64,000 bases of DNA from Platanthera guangdongensis (Eukaryota > Streptophyta > Magnoliopsida > Asparagales > Orchidaceae), in NCBI GenBank assembly GCA_039583875.1, contig CM077151.1, positions 21,224,326 to 21,288,325 of the forward strand, read 5' to 3'. Of this stretch, positions 43,848 to 54,971 are shown in pieces (position 1 is the stretch's first letter; each line of letters starts with the position of its first letter). The position numbers and the translations under genes are program-made. Below the pieces are notes generated by a model. The model did not search any database and was not told where the DNA came from. It worked only from the letters and a program-made list of their open reading frames with translations.

Positions 43848-46800
43848 ATGAAACAGAACACAAGGATGGTTAGTATAAATGACAAGAATTGGAGCATCTG
43901 GAAGCCTCGGATGGAGGATCTCTTATATTGTAAAAATCTCCATGCTCCGTTGACAGGGAGACCTGCTTCAGTTATAGATGATGAATAGTGGAAGAAAATG
44001 GATCGAAAGGCAGTATGGTTCATTAGATAGTGGCTCGATGACTCTGTTTTTCATCATGTTTCCACGGAGACCTCGGCTCAGGCACTATGGAAAAAGCTTG
44101 AAGCCTTGTACGAGCGGAAGACTGCAGGTAACAAGGCATTTCTGATTAAGAAGCTTGTCAATTTGAAGTACCGGGAAGGTTCACAGATGACTGAGCATCT
44201 GAAGTTTGCTCAAAGTATTATCAATCAGTTGGAGTCCATGAAGATCACTTTGGAAGATGAACTCCAAACTCTAATGACCCTTAGTTCTTTACCCGAGAGT
44301 TGGGAGACTCTAGTAGTGTCGTTGAGCAACTCAGCACCTGATGGCGTGGTAACCATGGAGATGGTGTCTGGTTGTCTCCTGAACGAAGAGCTGAGAAGGA
44401 AGGATTCTGGATCTTCCACTTCGGGTGTTTTTCTCATGGAGGGAAGAGGCCGGTCTGTGAAGAAGGATGTGAAGCACAGAGACAGTTCCAGGAGTAAGTC
44501 CAGGGGCAAGTCTAAGAAGGATATCGAGTGCTACTATTGTAAGAAGAAGAGTCATTTCAAGAAGGATTGCTTCCAAATGAAAAGAGACCTGAAGGGAAAG
44601 ACCAAGGAGGTTGGAGAATCCAGTGGTGATGCGACGACTTCAATTGTGGAGGCTGAACCGTTATGCTTGCAGTGCAGTGGGTCGTCTTGCCAGGACTGCG
44701 TTGACACAGACTGGATCGTGGACGGAGGCGCATCCTATCATTGCACTCATCACAGAGATTTCTTCTATACCTATTCTGCGGGAGATCTTGGTGTGATCCG
44801 GATGATAAATTCCGGTGAGTCGTTGATTGTTGGTAGTGGTGATGTCCACTTGGAGACTAAATTGGGGAAGATTGTTCTCAAGGGCGTCAGGCATATTCCT
44901 GACTTGAGAATGAATCTGATTTTCATTGGTAGGCTTGATGATGGTGGTTTCACAAGCATTGAAGGTGAAGGGATCTGGAGGTTGGTAAAGAGTTCTTTGG
45001 TAGTAGCCAGAGGAAGGAAGTGTTGTGGCCTTTATCGTACTAAAGCCAAGATCTGTGGTCCAAGTGTGAATGCGGCAGAGGGCGACTCTATGGAGTTATG
45101 ACATCGCAGACTTCGGCATATCAGCGAGAAGAACTTGAAGATCTTGGTGAAGAACAAGGTCCTTCCGGAGCTATCAGGAGGGCTTCCTGATACGTGTGCG
45201 CACTGCTTAGCCGGTAAGCAGAAACATGTTTCCTTTGCTGATTCTGAACCAAAGAGGAAGACGGAGTTACTATACTTGATACACACTGATGTGTGTGGTC
45301 TTATTGAGCCCAAGTCTGTGGGCGCAGCCGCTTACTTGTCACGTTCATTGACGATCACTTCAGGAAAGTCTGGGCATATTCTGTGAAACAGAAGAGTGAT
45401 GTTCTAGCAAAGTTTGAAGAGTTCAGAGCGAAGGTGGAGAAGATGACCGAGAAAGAAATAAAGCGAGTTCGATCTGACAACGGGGGAGAGTACACTGGTG
45501 CATTCGACGCTTACTGCAGAAGGCATGACATAGTACATGAAAGGACAATCCCGAGGACGCCGCAACAAAATGGGTTAGCAGAAAGGATGAACATGACGAT
45601 TATTGAGAAGATCAAATGTATGATTTCTCAAGCTGACATTAGCAAACAGTTTTGGGCTAAGGCTGTGCAAACTGCTGTACATCTGATAAATCTGTCTCCT
45701 TCTGCACCTCTGAATGGTGATATTCCAGAGCGTGTTTGGTCCGGGAAGGAAGTGTCGTACGGACATGTGCGGGTGTTTGGGTGCAAAATCCACGTTCATG
45801 TCCCCAAGGAAGAGAGATCGAAGCTTGATGAGAAGTCCCGGGAGTGCATCTTGATGGGATTTCCCCATGAGGAGTTTGGCTATAGACTCTGGGATCCTGT
45901 GAACAAGAAAATGATCAGAAGCAGAGATGTGATATTTGTTGAAGATCAAGTGGTTGGTGAACATAATGCTGCGGAGTCACAGGTTCCACAGTTTCCACCT
46001 GCGGAGGAGAGACTCTATGCTGATGATGGGCCAGTAGAGACTGCTGCTGATGATGGGCATGCTGATGAGGAAGTTTGTGAGTTTATTCCTGATGAGGAGA
46101 TGATTCCGGATGCAGGGGGAGCTCTGCCAGTTGATGTACCACCTGTGGTGGAGGTTCCTCTTGTCAGATCTGAGAGAGTCAGAAGGCCCAATACCAGGTA
46201 TTCCCCTCATGAGTATATTTTGCTTACAGATAGTGGAGAGCATGAGTCCTATGTGGAGGCTCAGAGTGCTGAAGATCGTGAGGCCTGGACAACTGCCATG
46301 GAAGAGGAGTTGTACTCCCTTCAGCAGAACAAGACGTATGATTTAGTCTCATTGCCTAAAGGGAAGAAAGCTTTGAAGAACAAGTGGATCTTCAAGTTAA
46401 AGTTGGATGAAAGTCGCTCTCAGACAAGGTACAAGACGAGACTTGTGGTGAAAGGTTTCAGTCAGAAATAAGGTGTCGATTTTGACGAGATTTTTTCCCC
46501 AGTGGTGAAAATGTCCTCTATCAGACTGGTGTTGGGTATGACTGCCTCCATGGATCTTGAAGTCGAGCAGATGGACGTCAAGACGACATTTCTGCATGGC
46601 GATTTGGAGGAAGAGCTATATATGGAGCAGCCCGAAGGCTTTGTGGCTAAGGGGAAGCATCATCTGGTCTGCCGGCTCAAGAAGAGCCTTTATGGGTTGA
46701 AGTAGACACCCAGGCAGTGGTATAGGAAATTTGACTCTTTCGTGATGAAGAGCAAATTCCAACGGACCAGGGCTGATCACTGTGTGTATGTGAAGATGAC

Positions 46801-47793
46801 TGAGAAGATGTTCACTATTCTGCTGTTTTACGTAGATGATATGCTGATTGTTGGGGATGACAAGGCCAGCATAGCTGAGTTAAAGAAGGAGCTCAGAGAG
46901 TCCTTTGAAATGAAGGATTTGGGACCGGCAAGGAAGATCCTTGGAATGAAAATTATCAGGGACAGGAGTGCTGGTCAACTATGACTGTCTCAGTCTGAGT
47001 ATGTGGAGAAAGTGCTGAATAGGTTCATGATGGACAAGGTAAAACTTGTTGCTACTTCTCTGGCCGGGCACTTCAGACTTTCCAGTTCTCAAAGCCCTCA
47101 TCTGAGAAGGAGGTGGAAGAGATGAGCCAAATTCCTTATGCATCCGCAGTGGGGAGCCTGATGTATGTTATGGTCTGCACTAGGCCAGACATAGCTCATG
47201 CTGTGGGGTCTGTGAGCCGTTACTTGGCAAACCCAGGGAAAGTCCATTGGAGTGCTGTGAAATGGATACTCCGCTATCTCCGAGATACCTCAGACCTTTG
47301 TTTACAGTTTGGTGGAGGTCCACCAGAACTTATTGGGTACTCGGATTCGGATATGTCAGGAAATGTTTACACAAAAAGATCTACTTCTGGATTCGTGGTC
47401 ACTTTTGGAGGGGGAGCAGTGTCATGACAGTTAAGGCTTCAGAAGTGCGTGTCATTGTCGACGACGGAGGCTGAATATATTGCGTTGACTGAGGCGTCAA
47501 AGGAGCTTATTTGGATGAAGAAGTTCATGCTAGAGCTTGATCTCCGACATGACGTGTACACAGTTTTCTGTGACAGTCAGAGTGCTATATTTTTGGCTAA
47601 GAATCCCGCCTTTCACTCCAGGACGAAGCACATTGACGTAAAGTATCACTAGATTCAGGATGCTGTGGAAGAGAAGCTGTTGGTGGTGGAAAAGATCCAC
47701 ACGGATGAAAATCCTTCGAACATGATGACGAAGGTCATCCCAAGGGAAAAACATGATCTCTGCCGGCGGCTGATCGGCATGATCCCCACCTGA
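43848..47793 (+). pseudogene. Copia-2 gag-pol with eight nonsense codons and two 1-bp deletions
   Basis: Gag starts at 43848 (MKQNTRMVSINDKNW), with a zinc knuckle CYYCKKKSHFKKDC (about 44530; Ser replaces the usual Gly). The protease reads WIVDGGASYH (about 44710; DGG instead of DSG). The integrase has a Cys-x2-Cys finger (CAHCLAGKQKH, 45200) and RVRSDNGGEYTG and RTPQQNGLAERMN (about 45465-45590). The RT has YVDDMLIVGDD (46830) and the RNase H CDSQSAIFLAKNPAFHSRTK (47565). Stops at about 43987, 44029, 45100, 46469, 46703, 46981, 47425 and 47650 all sit where Gln (CAA/CAG) or Trp (TGG) is expected. One base is missing near 45339 and another near 47094. All domains are present, so the original element was autonomous. 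Confidence 0.92.
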
Positions 47794-47839
47794 AGGAGTC
47801 AAGGTGGGATACTCCCCTTTATGGTCTGAAGGGGGAGTT

Positions 47840-48646
47840 TGTTGGGGTTCAGCCCCTAAAGGTGAGGTGTGTGCAAAATTTATGAAGTTGCAACCTGGAT
47901 TTTTTGGTGTTGCAACCTATTTTCTGTTGTTTGCTAGGGGGCAGTTTTTTTTTATATAAAAACTGTGCAGTTTTTTTTTGGTGTGGCCTTTTAAAAACTC
48001 CCCTCTCCCGATTAAAAGGTTAGGGTTATCAAAGTAGAAGAGCGGAAGCCCCCCCCCCCAGCCTTATTAGAGAGAGGAGCCGAAGCCCCTCCCAGCCCGC
48101 GCGCGTCCGCCGTCCGCCGTCCGCCATCCCCGCGCCCGCGCTCGCCGTTTCGAAGGAAGGAGGAGTTCGCCGCCGCTGTCGCCGCCGGTTTGCTGTCCGG
48201 TTTTGCTGCTGCTGTAGGTGCGGGTTGGCCGCTTGAAGGAGGTGTTTCCTCTGTGCTGTTGGAATGAGTTTTCTCTACCGTTTCAAGGCTTCTTTTTCTA
48301 CGGTTTCAGGTGTACCCTTTCTTGTCTTCGTTTGCTATTGTGCTTGAAGAGAGAGTAGGATTTTATCCTGTTGTAGAGAAGTTGTGGTTTGTCTTGGTGG
48401 TAGAGGTGTGGATTAGTGTGTCAAATCCGGAGGGCTTTCTAGGTTTGGGCAAACCTAGATAAATTTCTGTAATCCTTATTTACTATAGTGGATTTTCGTT
48501 GTGCCGTGCCCCGTGATTTTTGAGCTTCAAGTGGTGAAGGTTTTTCACGTATATCTCTGTGTTTATCTGTGGTGTTTTTGTTTTGCTTCTTATTGGTTTG
48601 ACTCTATTGATCGGTGGGGGTTGCCGTTATCTTCGGACCCCCGTTC
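47840..48646 (+). repeat. Copia-2 3' LTR
   Basis: About 807 bp; ends at CCCCCGTTC without the TCTATCA present in the 5' LTR, and abuts LTR sequence of the Copia-1 family. Confidence 0.88.
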
Positions 48647-49847
48647 CCGCGTGGCCTAGGCGGTCTGTCCGCGTGGCCTGGGCGAACAGAGGGCGACGAC
48701 CTGTTAAGTCGGCTTGTTGTGGCTGGCGGTCTGTTCCCTGTAGTAGCCGGGCGGATAGGATGGTTATCCGCTGAGTTGTCAGACTGGCCGGTGATTCGGA
48801 CTTGGTCTGGATCTGCACCAAGTCCAGGGTGGCTCGACAACAGTCTTGTTCTGGTTGCGAGTTTGTGGAGTGCGTACTGGAGCGGTGTTCATAGGAGTGC
48901 GGACTGGTGTTATATCCGCAGTGTCCGCCTGGTTGGCGACCAAGTTTTGCCTTGGTGGTTAGGCGGCATAGTTGAGTTTCTTGCTGTGGTGGTGCGACCT
49001 CAGCGAGCTTGCTGTCTGGTCTGGTCGCGGCGACCTGTTATTGTGTCCGCAGCTTGGCAGATACATTTTGTTCTCGCCGCGAGATAAGGCGGTGTTCCTA
49101 TCTGTTAGGGCGGTGATCACACTCCTATCCGCGCCTATAAATAGGACCCCTCTGTGACATCAATCATTCACCAAGTGAACAGTAAGTGAACTCGCGGGAG
49201 GTTGCCGCTGTTAGGTTTTTCTATCTGCGCGGTTTGAAGAGCTTGACCGGTTTGTGCTGTGCAGGTTGTGCGGATAGCGTTGAGGAGCCAGAGATTTGGT
49301 TCTGACTTCGGTCAGGGTCAGTGTGGATTCTGCGGTTTGCAACCAGCAGTTAACAATAGGTTGCGGTTTGTGACCAGACGGTCTTCTCTTCTGCAACTTG
49401 TTTCCCAATTCAATAAGCTGTCCGTCTCTGGCGGCTTGTTCTATTCGGTGGCAGCAGCAGTTCGCGTGATCTGGCGGCTAGGCGACCTCGCGGTCAGGCA
49501 GTTTGCGGATCAGCTGACAAAATTCTTTGTCAGCACTGGAATAACGGGTTGTCCGCACGGCTTGGTTGCGGTCTTGCGGCTAGGCGGCTTCAGCGGACTC
49601 CCTAGGCAGCTCGGCAGGGTCGGCGGCTTCTCCTTGAGACCCGCAGCTTGTTTTGTGACTTGTAATTTTTTCTGCTTCAGGTACATCGACGAATCATGTC
49701 TCGCCATTTATGCCTCGCCTTGTAAGGATTTTTATAATACAAGATTCTTGCTTTTCTAGTTGCATATGGTTTGCTTGGGCTCAGATATGTTGAGTGTTCC
49801 TGCGCCTGGTGTCCCGTTTTGCGCTTATCACAATTTTTTACAAGAAG

Positions 49848-50430
49848 AGAACTTTAATCTTTAGACACCATAATTAAGATGATTTTGAACTAATCACATA
49901 GGTTTAATTTGGCGCGACAGTTGCTTTCACAAATGTGGTGGTTATGAACCGTCATTTGTGAACGTCCGGCCTCATCTATAGAACTTCATCCACTTTTATG
50001 TTCAAAACTAGTTTTCTTTTCAAATAGTGGTCATGTCCATTGACATGCCAAACATAGATTCTATGGTGGTAGAATTTTTGTCCAAACTCCCCCGAGCAAA
50101 AAAAAAACCACGCCAGAGCGAACCAAAACCAAAAATCGTGCAATTCAATCCCCAAATTGCCCAACCAAATTTCTCAATGAGAGCAAAACATGGAGTCACA
50201 TTATTTAAACCACTAAAACCAAACCGAACTAAATATGTTTGAGCGGTTCGATTCGGTTTCAAATTTTTGAAACCACATAGGAGTGGTTCGGTTTACGATT
50301 TTGCTTTAAAAATCAAACCAAACAAAACCGTTACAGCGCTACATAAAACAAGCCAATGAGTTCTTACAATATATCATATGCGATATAAAGTAAAGAGAGC
50401 TTGAAAGCAAGCAAGAAAACATCATCTTTC
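49848..50430. other. Intergenic DNA downstream of the P450
   Basis: AT-rich. AACTTCATCCACTTTTATG (49981-49999) recurs near 52480 on the other side of the P450. 50200-50320 holds AAACCGAACC-like motifs typical of small hAT MITEs, but no ends could be defined. Confidence 0.45.
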
Positions 50431-52262
50431 TTAAGCAGCTCGAATGCCGGGCACCAAAAGAAGAGGCACCTTCCTGTGACGGACAATCCCAAACCCCTCT
50501 TCCATGCTGACATCACCTCGGCTCATTCCCGGCGGTAAGTCCCAGTTGAAGCTATAAAGAAGGCTTGCCATCGCAAGCTCAACCCCAACTATTCCCAGCC
50601 CCATTCCTGGGCAGATTCTTCGCCCCCCGCCAAAAGGTATGAGCTGAAAATGATTACCCATATAGCTGATAGCGCTACCCTCAAACCTCTCAGGCCTAAA
50701 AGATTCAGGATTGTCCCAATAATTAGGGTCCCTCCCTATCGCCCAAGCATTTATAAGGATCCTCGCCTTTGCGGGAATTCTATATCCATCTATAGTTGTA
50801 TCTTTCAAGCATTCTCTCTGTATCAGTAATGGAGCGGGAGGGTGTAACCTCAGGGTTTCCTTGATCACCATTTTAAGATAATGGAGTCTGTGGATGTCTG
50901 TCTCCTCGACACTTCCTTTGTGGCCAACGACTTGTCTGACTTCCTCCTGTGCTTTTCGCATGGCTTCAGGGTTCCTCATCAAATCTGTCATTGCCCAGTC
51001 CAGCACTGATGCAGAAGTATCTGTTCCCCCAATGAACATGTTCTGTAGAGTAATAGATAAATAGTTCATTTTCTTTTTCACTTTGAGTATTAATGATTGT
51101 AAGCATTTAAATTTTATTTTAATTGTTGACATAAAATTACTATTTTTCTAAACATATATATTATGAGTATTTCGGCCATCTGGCTGTAATAAATGCTAAA
51201 GTGAATATCTAAAATATTGGGCATGAAGAAAATGCACTGCGGAAGTAATGGATTAATAATATCAACCACGAGGAGAGCTTTTGCTTCCACGATATTCAGC
51301 TGCAGACCAGCTGAATCATTCTTCCCATTCTGATCATCATCACTTATATGCTGGAGAAGAACATCGAGGAAGCAGGTGGCGTCATCTTTTTCGCTTGTCC
51401 CTGCTTCTTGCCTCTCTCTTTTCTTCATTCTCTCTGCAATCTCTTGCTCCAGCATCGCATCCAGAGCTTGAAAGCTCCTCTCCAACTTCCCCCTCCACCC
51501 TCTGACCACATCCACCCATGCTAAATATGGAGACAAATCCTCCAAAAAGAATACCCCCATGAGAAAAATCACTTCCGAAATAAGCTCATGGTACGGGCTC
51601 CTCATCCCGCACTCTGCATAATCTCCCCTCTCCGGTTGCTTCCCGAACACCTCTCGAAACGTTATGTTGTTAAAGAGACACATGACAGCGTCGCTCACGT
51701 TCACCGACGTTGCATACTTGTTGGAAATAGCATTCACCATGGCCTCCACCTCCTGCTCGCGAATCGCTCGCAGGCTGTGCACTCTGCTCGGGCTGAAGAT
51801 GTGAGCATTGGAGAAGCGGCGAAGCTTCATCCAATGTTGGTTGTAAGGGGAGAAGGCGATGTCGAGGTCTCCGTAGGAGTAGCGGGAGGTGGGGGTGAGG
51901 GAGGGGCGGCTGCAAAAGTGGGTGTCATAGTTTTTTAGAATTTTGGCGGCAGTTTCAGGGGAGGAAGCGACGATGGTGGGGACCAGCCCGAGGTTGAGAC
52001 GAATGAGAGGGCCGTGTTTTTGTGAGAGGCGGTGGAGGGAGACGTGGGGAGAGGAGCCGAGGAGGTGGAGGTGGCCGAACAGAGGAATGGAGAGCCCTGG
52101 AGTTGGGGGGAGGTTCTTCATGTGGCCATGTTTGCGGCTGACGAGGTACAACAGTGTGCAGAGGAAAAGGAGTAAAGGAAAGAGGAGGGGAATTGAAGGA
52201 GGACCGTTATAATTAAGGGCATCCATTAAGCTCTGAAGGAAGCGAAGAGATTCGTTTGCCAT
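50431..52262 (-). CDS. Cytochrome P450, CYP71 clan (A-type), two exons
   Basis: Exon 1 is 51267-52262 and exon 2 is 50431-51042. The 224-bp intron (GTTGAT...CTACAG) is phase 0 and lies just before the I-helix, the conserved position in A-type P450s. The protein is 535 residues: a hydrophobic N-terminal anchor (PLLFPLLLFLCTLLYLV), a proline hinge (NLPPTPGLSIP), I-helix GGTDTS (Gly-Gly where Ala-Gly is usual), K-helix KETLRLHPP, FRPERF and the haem loop FGGGRRICPG with its Cys ligand. It would be an ER-bound monooxygenase using a P450 reductase; the substrate cannot be told. ATG 52262 is preferred over 52328 because a TATA box (52301-52308) lies between them. A second internal Met (DALNYNGPP) could also start the anchor. 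No stop or frameshift: probably functional. Confidence 0.93.
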
Positions 52263-52299
52263 CTTCTCAACTTTGCCGGAAAACCTCCTCTTTATGGAC

Positions 52300-52310
52300 A
52301 ATTTATAGTG
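52300..52310 (-). promoter_or_regulatory. TATA box of the P450 gene
   Basis: CACTATAAAT on the minus strand, about 40 bp upstream of ATG 52262, implying a very short leader. Confidence 0.5.
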
Positions 52311-52420
52311 CTCATGTTCAACAATCATTTTGGTATATAAATTTTTGGCCCATCATTTTTTTTTACTCTGGTGATTTTGAACAAAAACATCACAATTATA
52401 TAAAATAAAAGAAAAAATTT

Positions 52421-52505
52421 TGAACATAAAGGTGGATAAAGTTATTTGAGTGAAGTCAAGCAATCACGAACATGGGCAACTTCATCCGCTTTTATGTTCA
52501 AAAAT
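52421..52505. repeat. Inverted repeat upstream of the P450
   Basis: TTTTGAACATAAAGGTGGAT (52419-52438) is inverted, with a few mismatches, at 52480-52505 (ATCCGCTTTTATGTTCAAAA). A direct copy of the second arm is at 49981-50005. Probably MITE ends. Confidence 0.45.
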
Positions 52506-52885
52506 CCGTGTCAAGGCCGGGCTTGGAGCCCTTATTGGCCCCTCATTTTTGCTGGTTGCCCGGCCCAGGCCGGGCTGGGCCGGGCAAAGCCCGGACGCCA
52601 AGCTAAGCAGAAATCCCGCCAGACTTGATTAAAAATCACGCCAGTCATTATTAAAATCACGCCTATGATTAAATCCCTCCTAATCATAGGCGGGATTAAA
52701 ATCCTACCTTTTGAATTCAGGCTGGCCCGGCCCGGGCCGGCCTGAAGGGCCTAACCGGGCTCCCCTTTGAGAGAGAGCCCGAGCCCAGTTCAAACTGGGC
52801 CCGGGCCGAGCCCGGTTGGTAAAAAGCTCGTGCCCTACCAGCCGGCCCGGTCCGGTCGGGCTTTTTGATCACGGTAGCCATAATC
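52505..52885. repeat. GGCCCGGGCC / GGCGGGATT repeat element
   Basis: CCGGGC-rich flanks surround a centre with ATCCCGCC and GGCGGGATT arms (about 52612-52700). The right end (GGGCTTTTTGATCACGG, about 52857-52873) resembles the ends at about 33660 (inverted) and 55945, so these may be termini of one family. Confidence 0.6.
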
Positions 52886-52984
52886 GCTACCAAAAGCCTT
52901 GGTGCACAGTTTTTTTCCACGAGCAATGTGTGGCTGCTGCAGCCTTATCTGTAAAAAAATTATATTATAAATCATGCTTTAAAT

Positions 52985-54056
52985 AGTCGTGGGCAAATAG
53001 CCCGGGCCTGAAAAGCCTGGCTCGACAAAAGCGCGGCCCGGGCCAAGGCCGGGCTTGGGGCCCTTACCGGGCCCCCATATTTTTCGATTGCACGGTCCGG
53101 GCTGGGCCGGGCAAAGCCCAGGCGCCGGGCTAGCCCGAGCCCGGTACCTGGCTAATAGAAATCCCGCCAGGAGGGATCAAAAAGCCATCCTGCCTATGAT
53201 TAGGCGGGATTAATCATAGGCGGTATCAAAATCCCACCTTTTGAATTCAGGCCGGGCTTGGGGCCCTTACCGGGTCCCCATTTTTGTCGATTGCCCGAGC
53301 CGATGCTCGACCCGGGCCGGGCAACGCCCGGGCGCCGGACTAACCTGAGCCCGACACATGGCTAACAGAATCCTGCCAGGCGGGATCAAAAAGCCATCCC
53401 CGCCTATGATTATACGTTATTAAAATCCGGCTAATCATAGGCGGGATTAAAAATCCTGCCGAATCATAGGAGGGATTAAAATCCATCCTTTTGAATTCAG
53501 GCCGGCCCCGACCCGACTCGGCAAAAGCCCGGCCCCGGCCAAGGCCGGTCTTGGGGCCCTTACCGAGCACCCATTTTTGCCGATTGCACGGCCCGAGCAA
53601 AGCCCGGGCGCCAGACGAGCATGAGCCCAACACATCGCTAACAAAAAACCCGCCAGGCGGGATCAAAAAGCCATCCCGCCTATGATTAGGCGGGACTAAA
53701 ATTCCGCCTAATCAATTGGTCGGATTAAATCTTGCCAATGATTAGGCGGGATTTTTAATCCCGCCTAATCATAGGGGGGATTAAAATCCAGCCTTTTGAA
53801 TTCAGGCCGACCCGGCAAAAGCCCGACCCGGTGCCTGGGCCGGGCCGGGCAAAGCCCGGGCGCCGGACTAACCTGAGCCTGACACCTGGCTAACAGAAAT
53901 CCCGCCAAGCGGGATCAAAAAGCCATCCCCACCTATGATTAGACGGTGTTAAAATCCCGCCTAATCATAGGCGGGATTAAATCCCGCCTAATCATAGGCG
54001 GGATTAAATCCCGCCTAATAATAGGCGGGATTTTTAATCCTGCCTAATCATAGGCG
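52985..54056. repeat. Tandem GGCCCGGGCC / GGCGGGATT array, left part
   Basis: Units of roughly 190-300 bp share GGGGCCCTTACCGGG (near 53060, 53258 and 53550), then TGGCTAACAGAAATCCCGCC, then strings of GGCGGGATTAAAATCCCGCC and TAATCATAGGCGGGATT palindromes, and GAATTCAGGCCGG. The array continues beyond the solo LTR at 54972. Confidence 0.8.
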
Positions 54057-54971
54057 TGTTGAAGATGTTGAAATCGAGAAATAGGTCTCTGTGGAGTTCG
54101 GGGTCCCTAAAAAGGGGTGACCTCACACTTGCTGCACTCAGACGAATGTCACGGACCAAAGGCTCAGGAAACTATGAACATACCCTCGGCTCTAGCGTGG
54201 AGGTCCCACCTCACACCCGGAAGACCTTTGAGGTCTCCCCCTCCCTAGCCAATGCTTGAGCTAGGTGTCTTGGAGGAAGAAATCAGAGGGATTTAAGTGG
54301 CCAAGAGGCCATGCTCTCCAAGGCACCCTCAAGAGTCTATTTATAAATTTCTGGGAATGACCTGCAAATAACGAATCCCCGCTGCACCAAAAATTACCGA
54401 AATGCCCCCGGGTTGGCCTGCCACCAGCCAAATCCCGCTGTTCTAAGCAGCTAATCGCAGTCCACCAGGGGCAGACCCTCAAGCCGGGCGAGAAGTCCAA
54501 GCCGGGCGAGTAGGCGGCCGGGGCGAGTAGGCGGCCTTGGCGAGTAGGCGGCCTGGGCGAGATCGAGGCCTCGACGAGCTGGCGGCCTGGGCGAGATCGA
54601 GGCCTGGGCGAGCTGGCGGCCTGGGCGAGCCGGCGACCTGGCCGAGCCGGCGACCTGGGCGAGCCGGCGGCCTGGGCGAGCCGGCGGCCTGGGCGAGCCG
54701 GCGGCCTGGGCGAGCCGGCGGCCTGGGCGAGCTGGGACCCTGGGCGAGCTGGGACCCTGAGCGAGCCGGGACCCTTGAGTCGGCCTCTCGCCGCACATGC
54801 CCCCTGAAAACAGGTTGGGGAGAGGCAAATATTGCATCCCCCTACTAGTATATTATGAAAGTCGACCCTAAATTGACCCCCAAGAGTGCAAAAACTTCAA
54901 AAAGCTTAAAACTGTGAAGCAAGTCTTACATCCTGCTTCGGGGCCTCTTTTCGCGAATACGGGGTTGTACA
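54057..54971 (-). mobile_element. Solo LTR of a Tat-type gypsy element
   Basis: On the minus strand it begins TGTACAACCCCG and ends CATCTTCAACA, the same ends as Tat-1 and Tat-2. The flanks AGGCG (54052-54056) and AGACG (54972-54976) agree at 4 of 5, and the same GGCGGGATT repeat continues on both sides. Parts are similar to Tat-2 LTR (62149 reading leftward). It contains a minisatellite. Confidence 0.82.
54480..54785. repeat. 18-bp minisatellite in the solo LTR
   Basis: About 16 imperfect copies of GCGAGCCGGCGGCCTGGG. Because 18 is a multiple of 3, long open frames appear on both strands; they are not genes. Confidence 0.88.

Larger units (their letters stand above)
42881..48646 (+). mobile_element. 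Copia-2: Tork/Tnt1-like copia element with nonsense decay
   Basis: 5' LTR 42881-43686; primer-binding site TGGTATCAGAGC (43689-43700); coding region 43848-47793; polypurine tract AAGGGGGAG (about 47829-47837); 3' LTR 47840-48646, which lacks its last 7 or so bases. The two LTRs are very similar by eye, differing by a few substitutions and length changes. All polyprotein domains are present but interrupted. Confidence 0.92.
42772..49842 (+). mobile_element. Solo LTR of the Copia-1 family, split by Copia-2
   Basis: 42772-42880 and 48647-49842 together make one LTR (TGTTGAATTT...TTTTTACA) of the family whose other copies are 5578-14931 and 24155-25104, here on the plus strand. The outer flanks are AGAAT (42767-42771) and AGAAG (49843-49847), 4 of 5. 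No internal copia sequence belongs to it, so it arose by LTR-LTR recombination. About 85 bp (CCGCGTGGCCT to GGCGGTCTG) is present on both sides of Copia-2. Confidence 0.85.

Noticed and set aside
52263..52328. Upstream ATG (52328) as the P450 start
   Set aside because: The stretch between contains a TATA box and encodes a charged peptide ahead of the membrane anchor, which does not fit an ER P450.
54451..54848. Long open frames on both strands (Pro/Arg/Ala-rich)
   Set aside because: They result from the 18-bp minisatellite, whose length is a multiple of three; no domain and no gene context.
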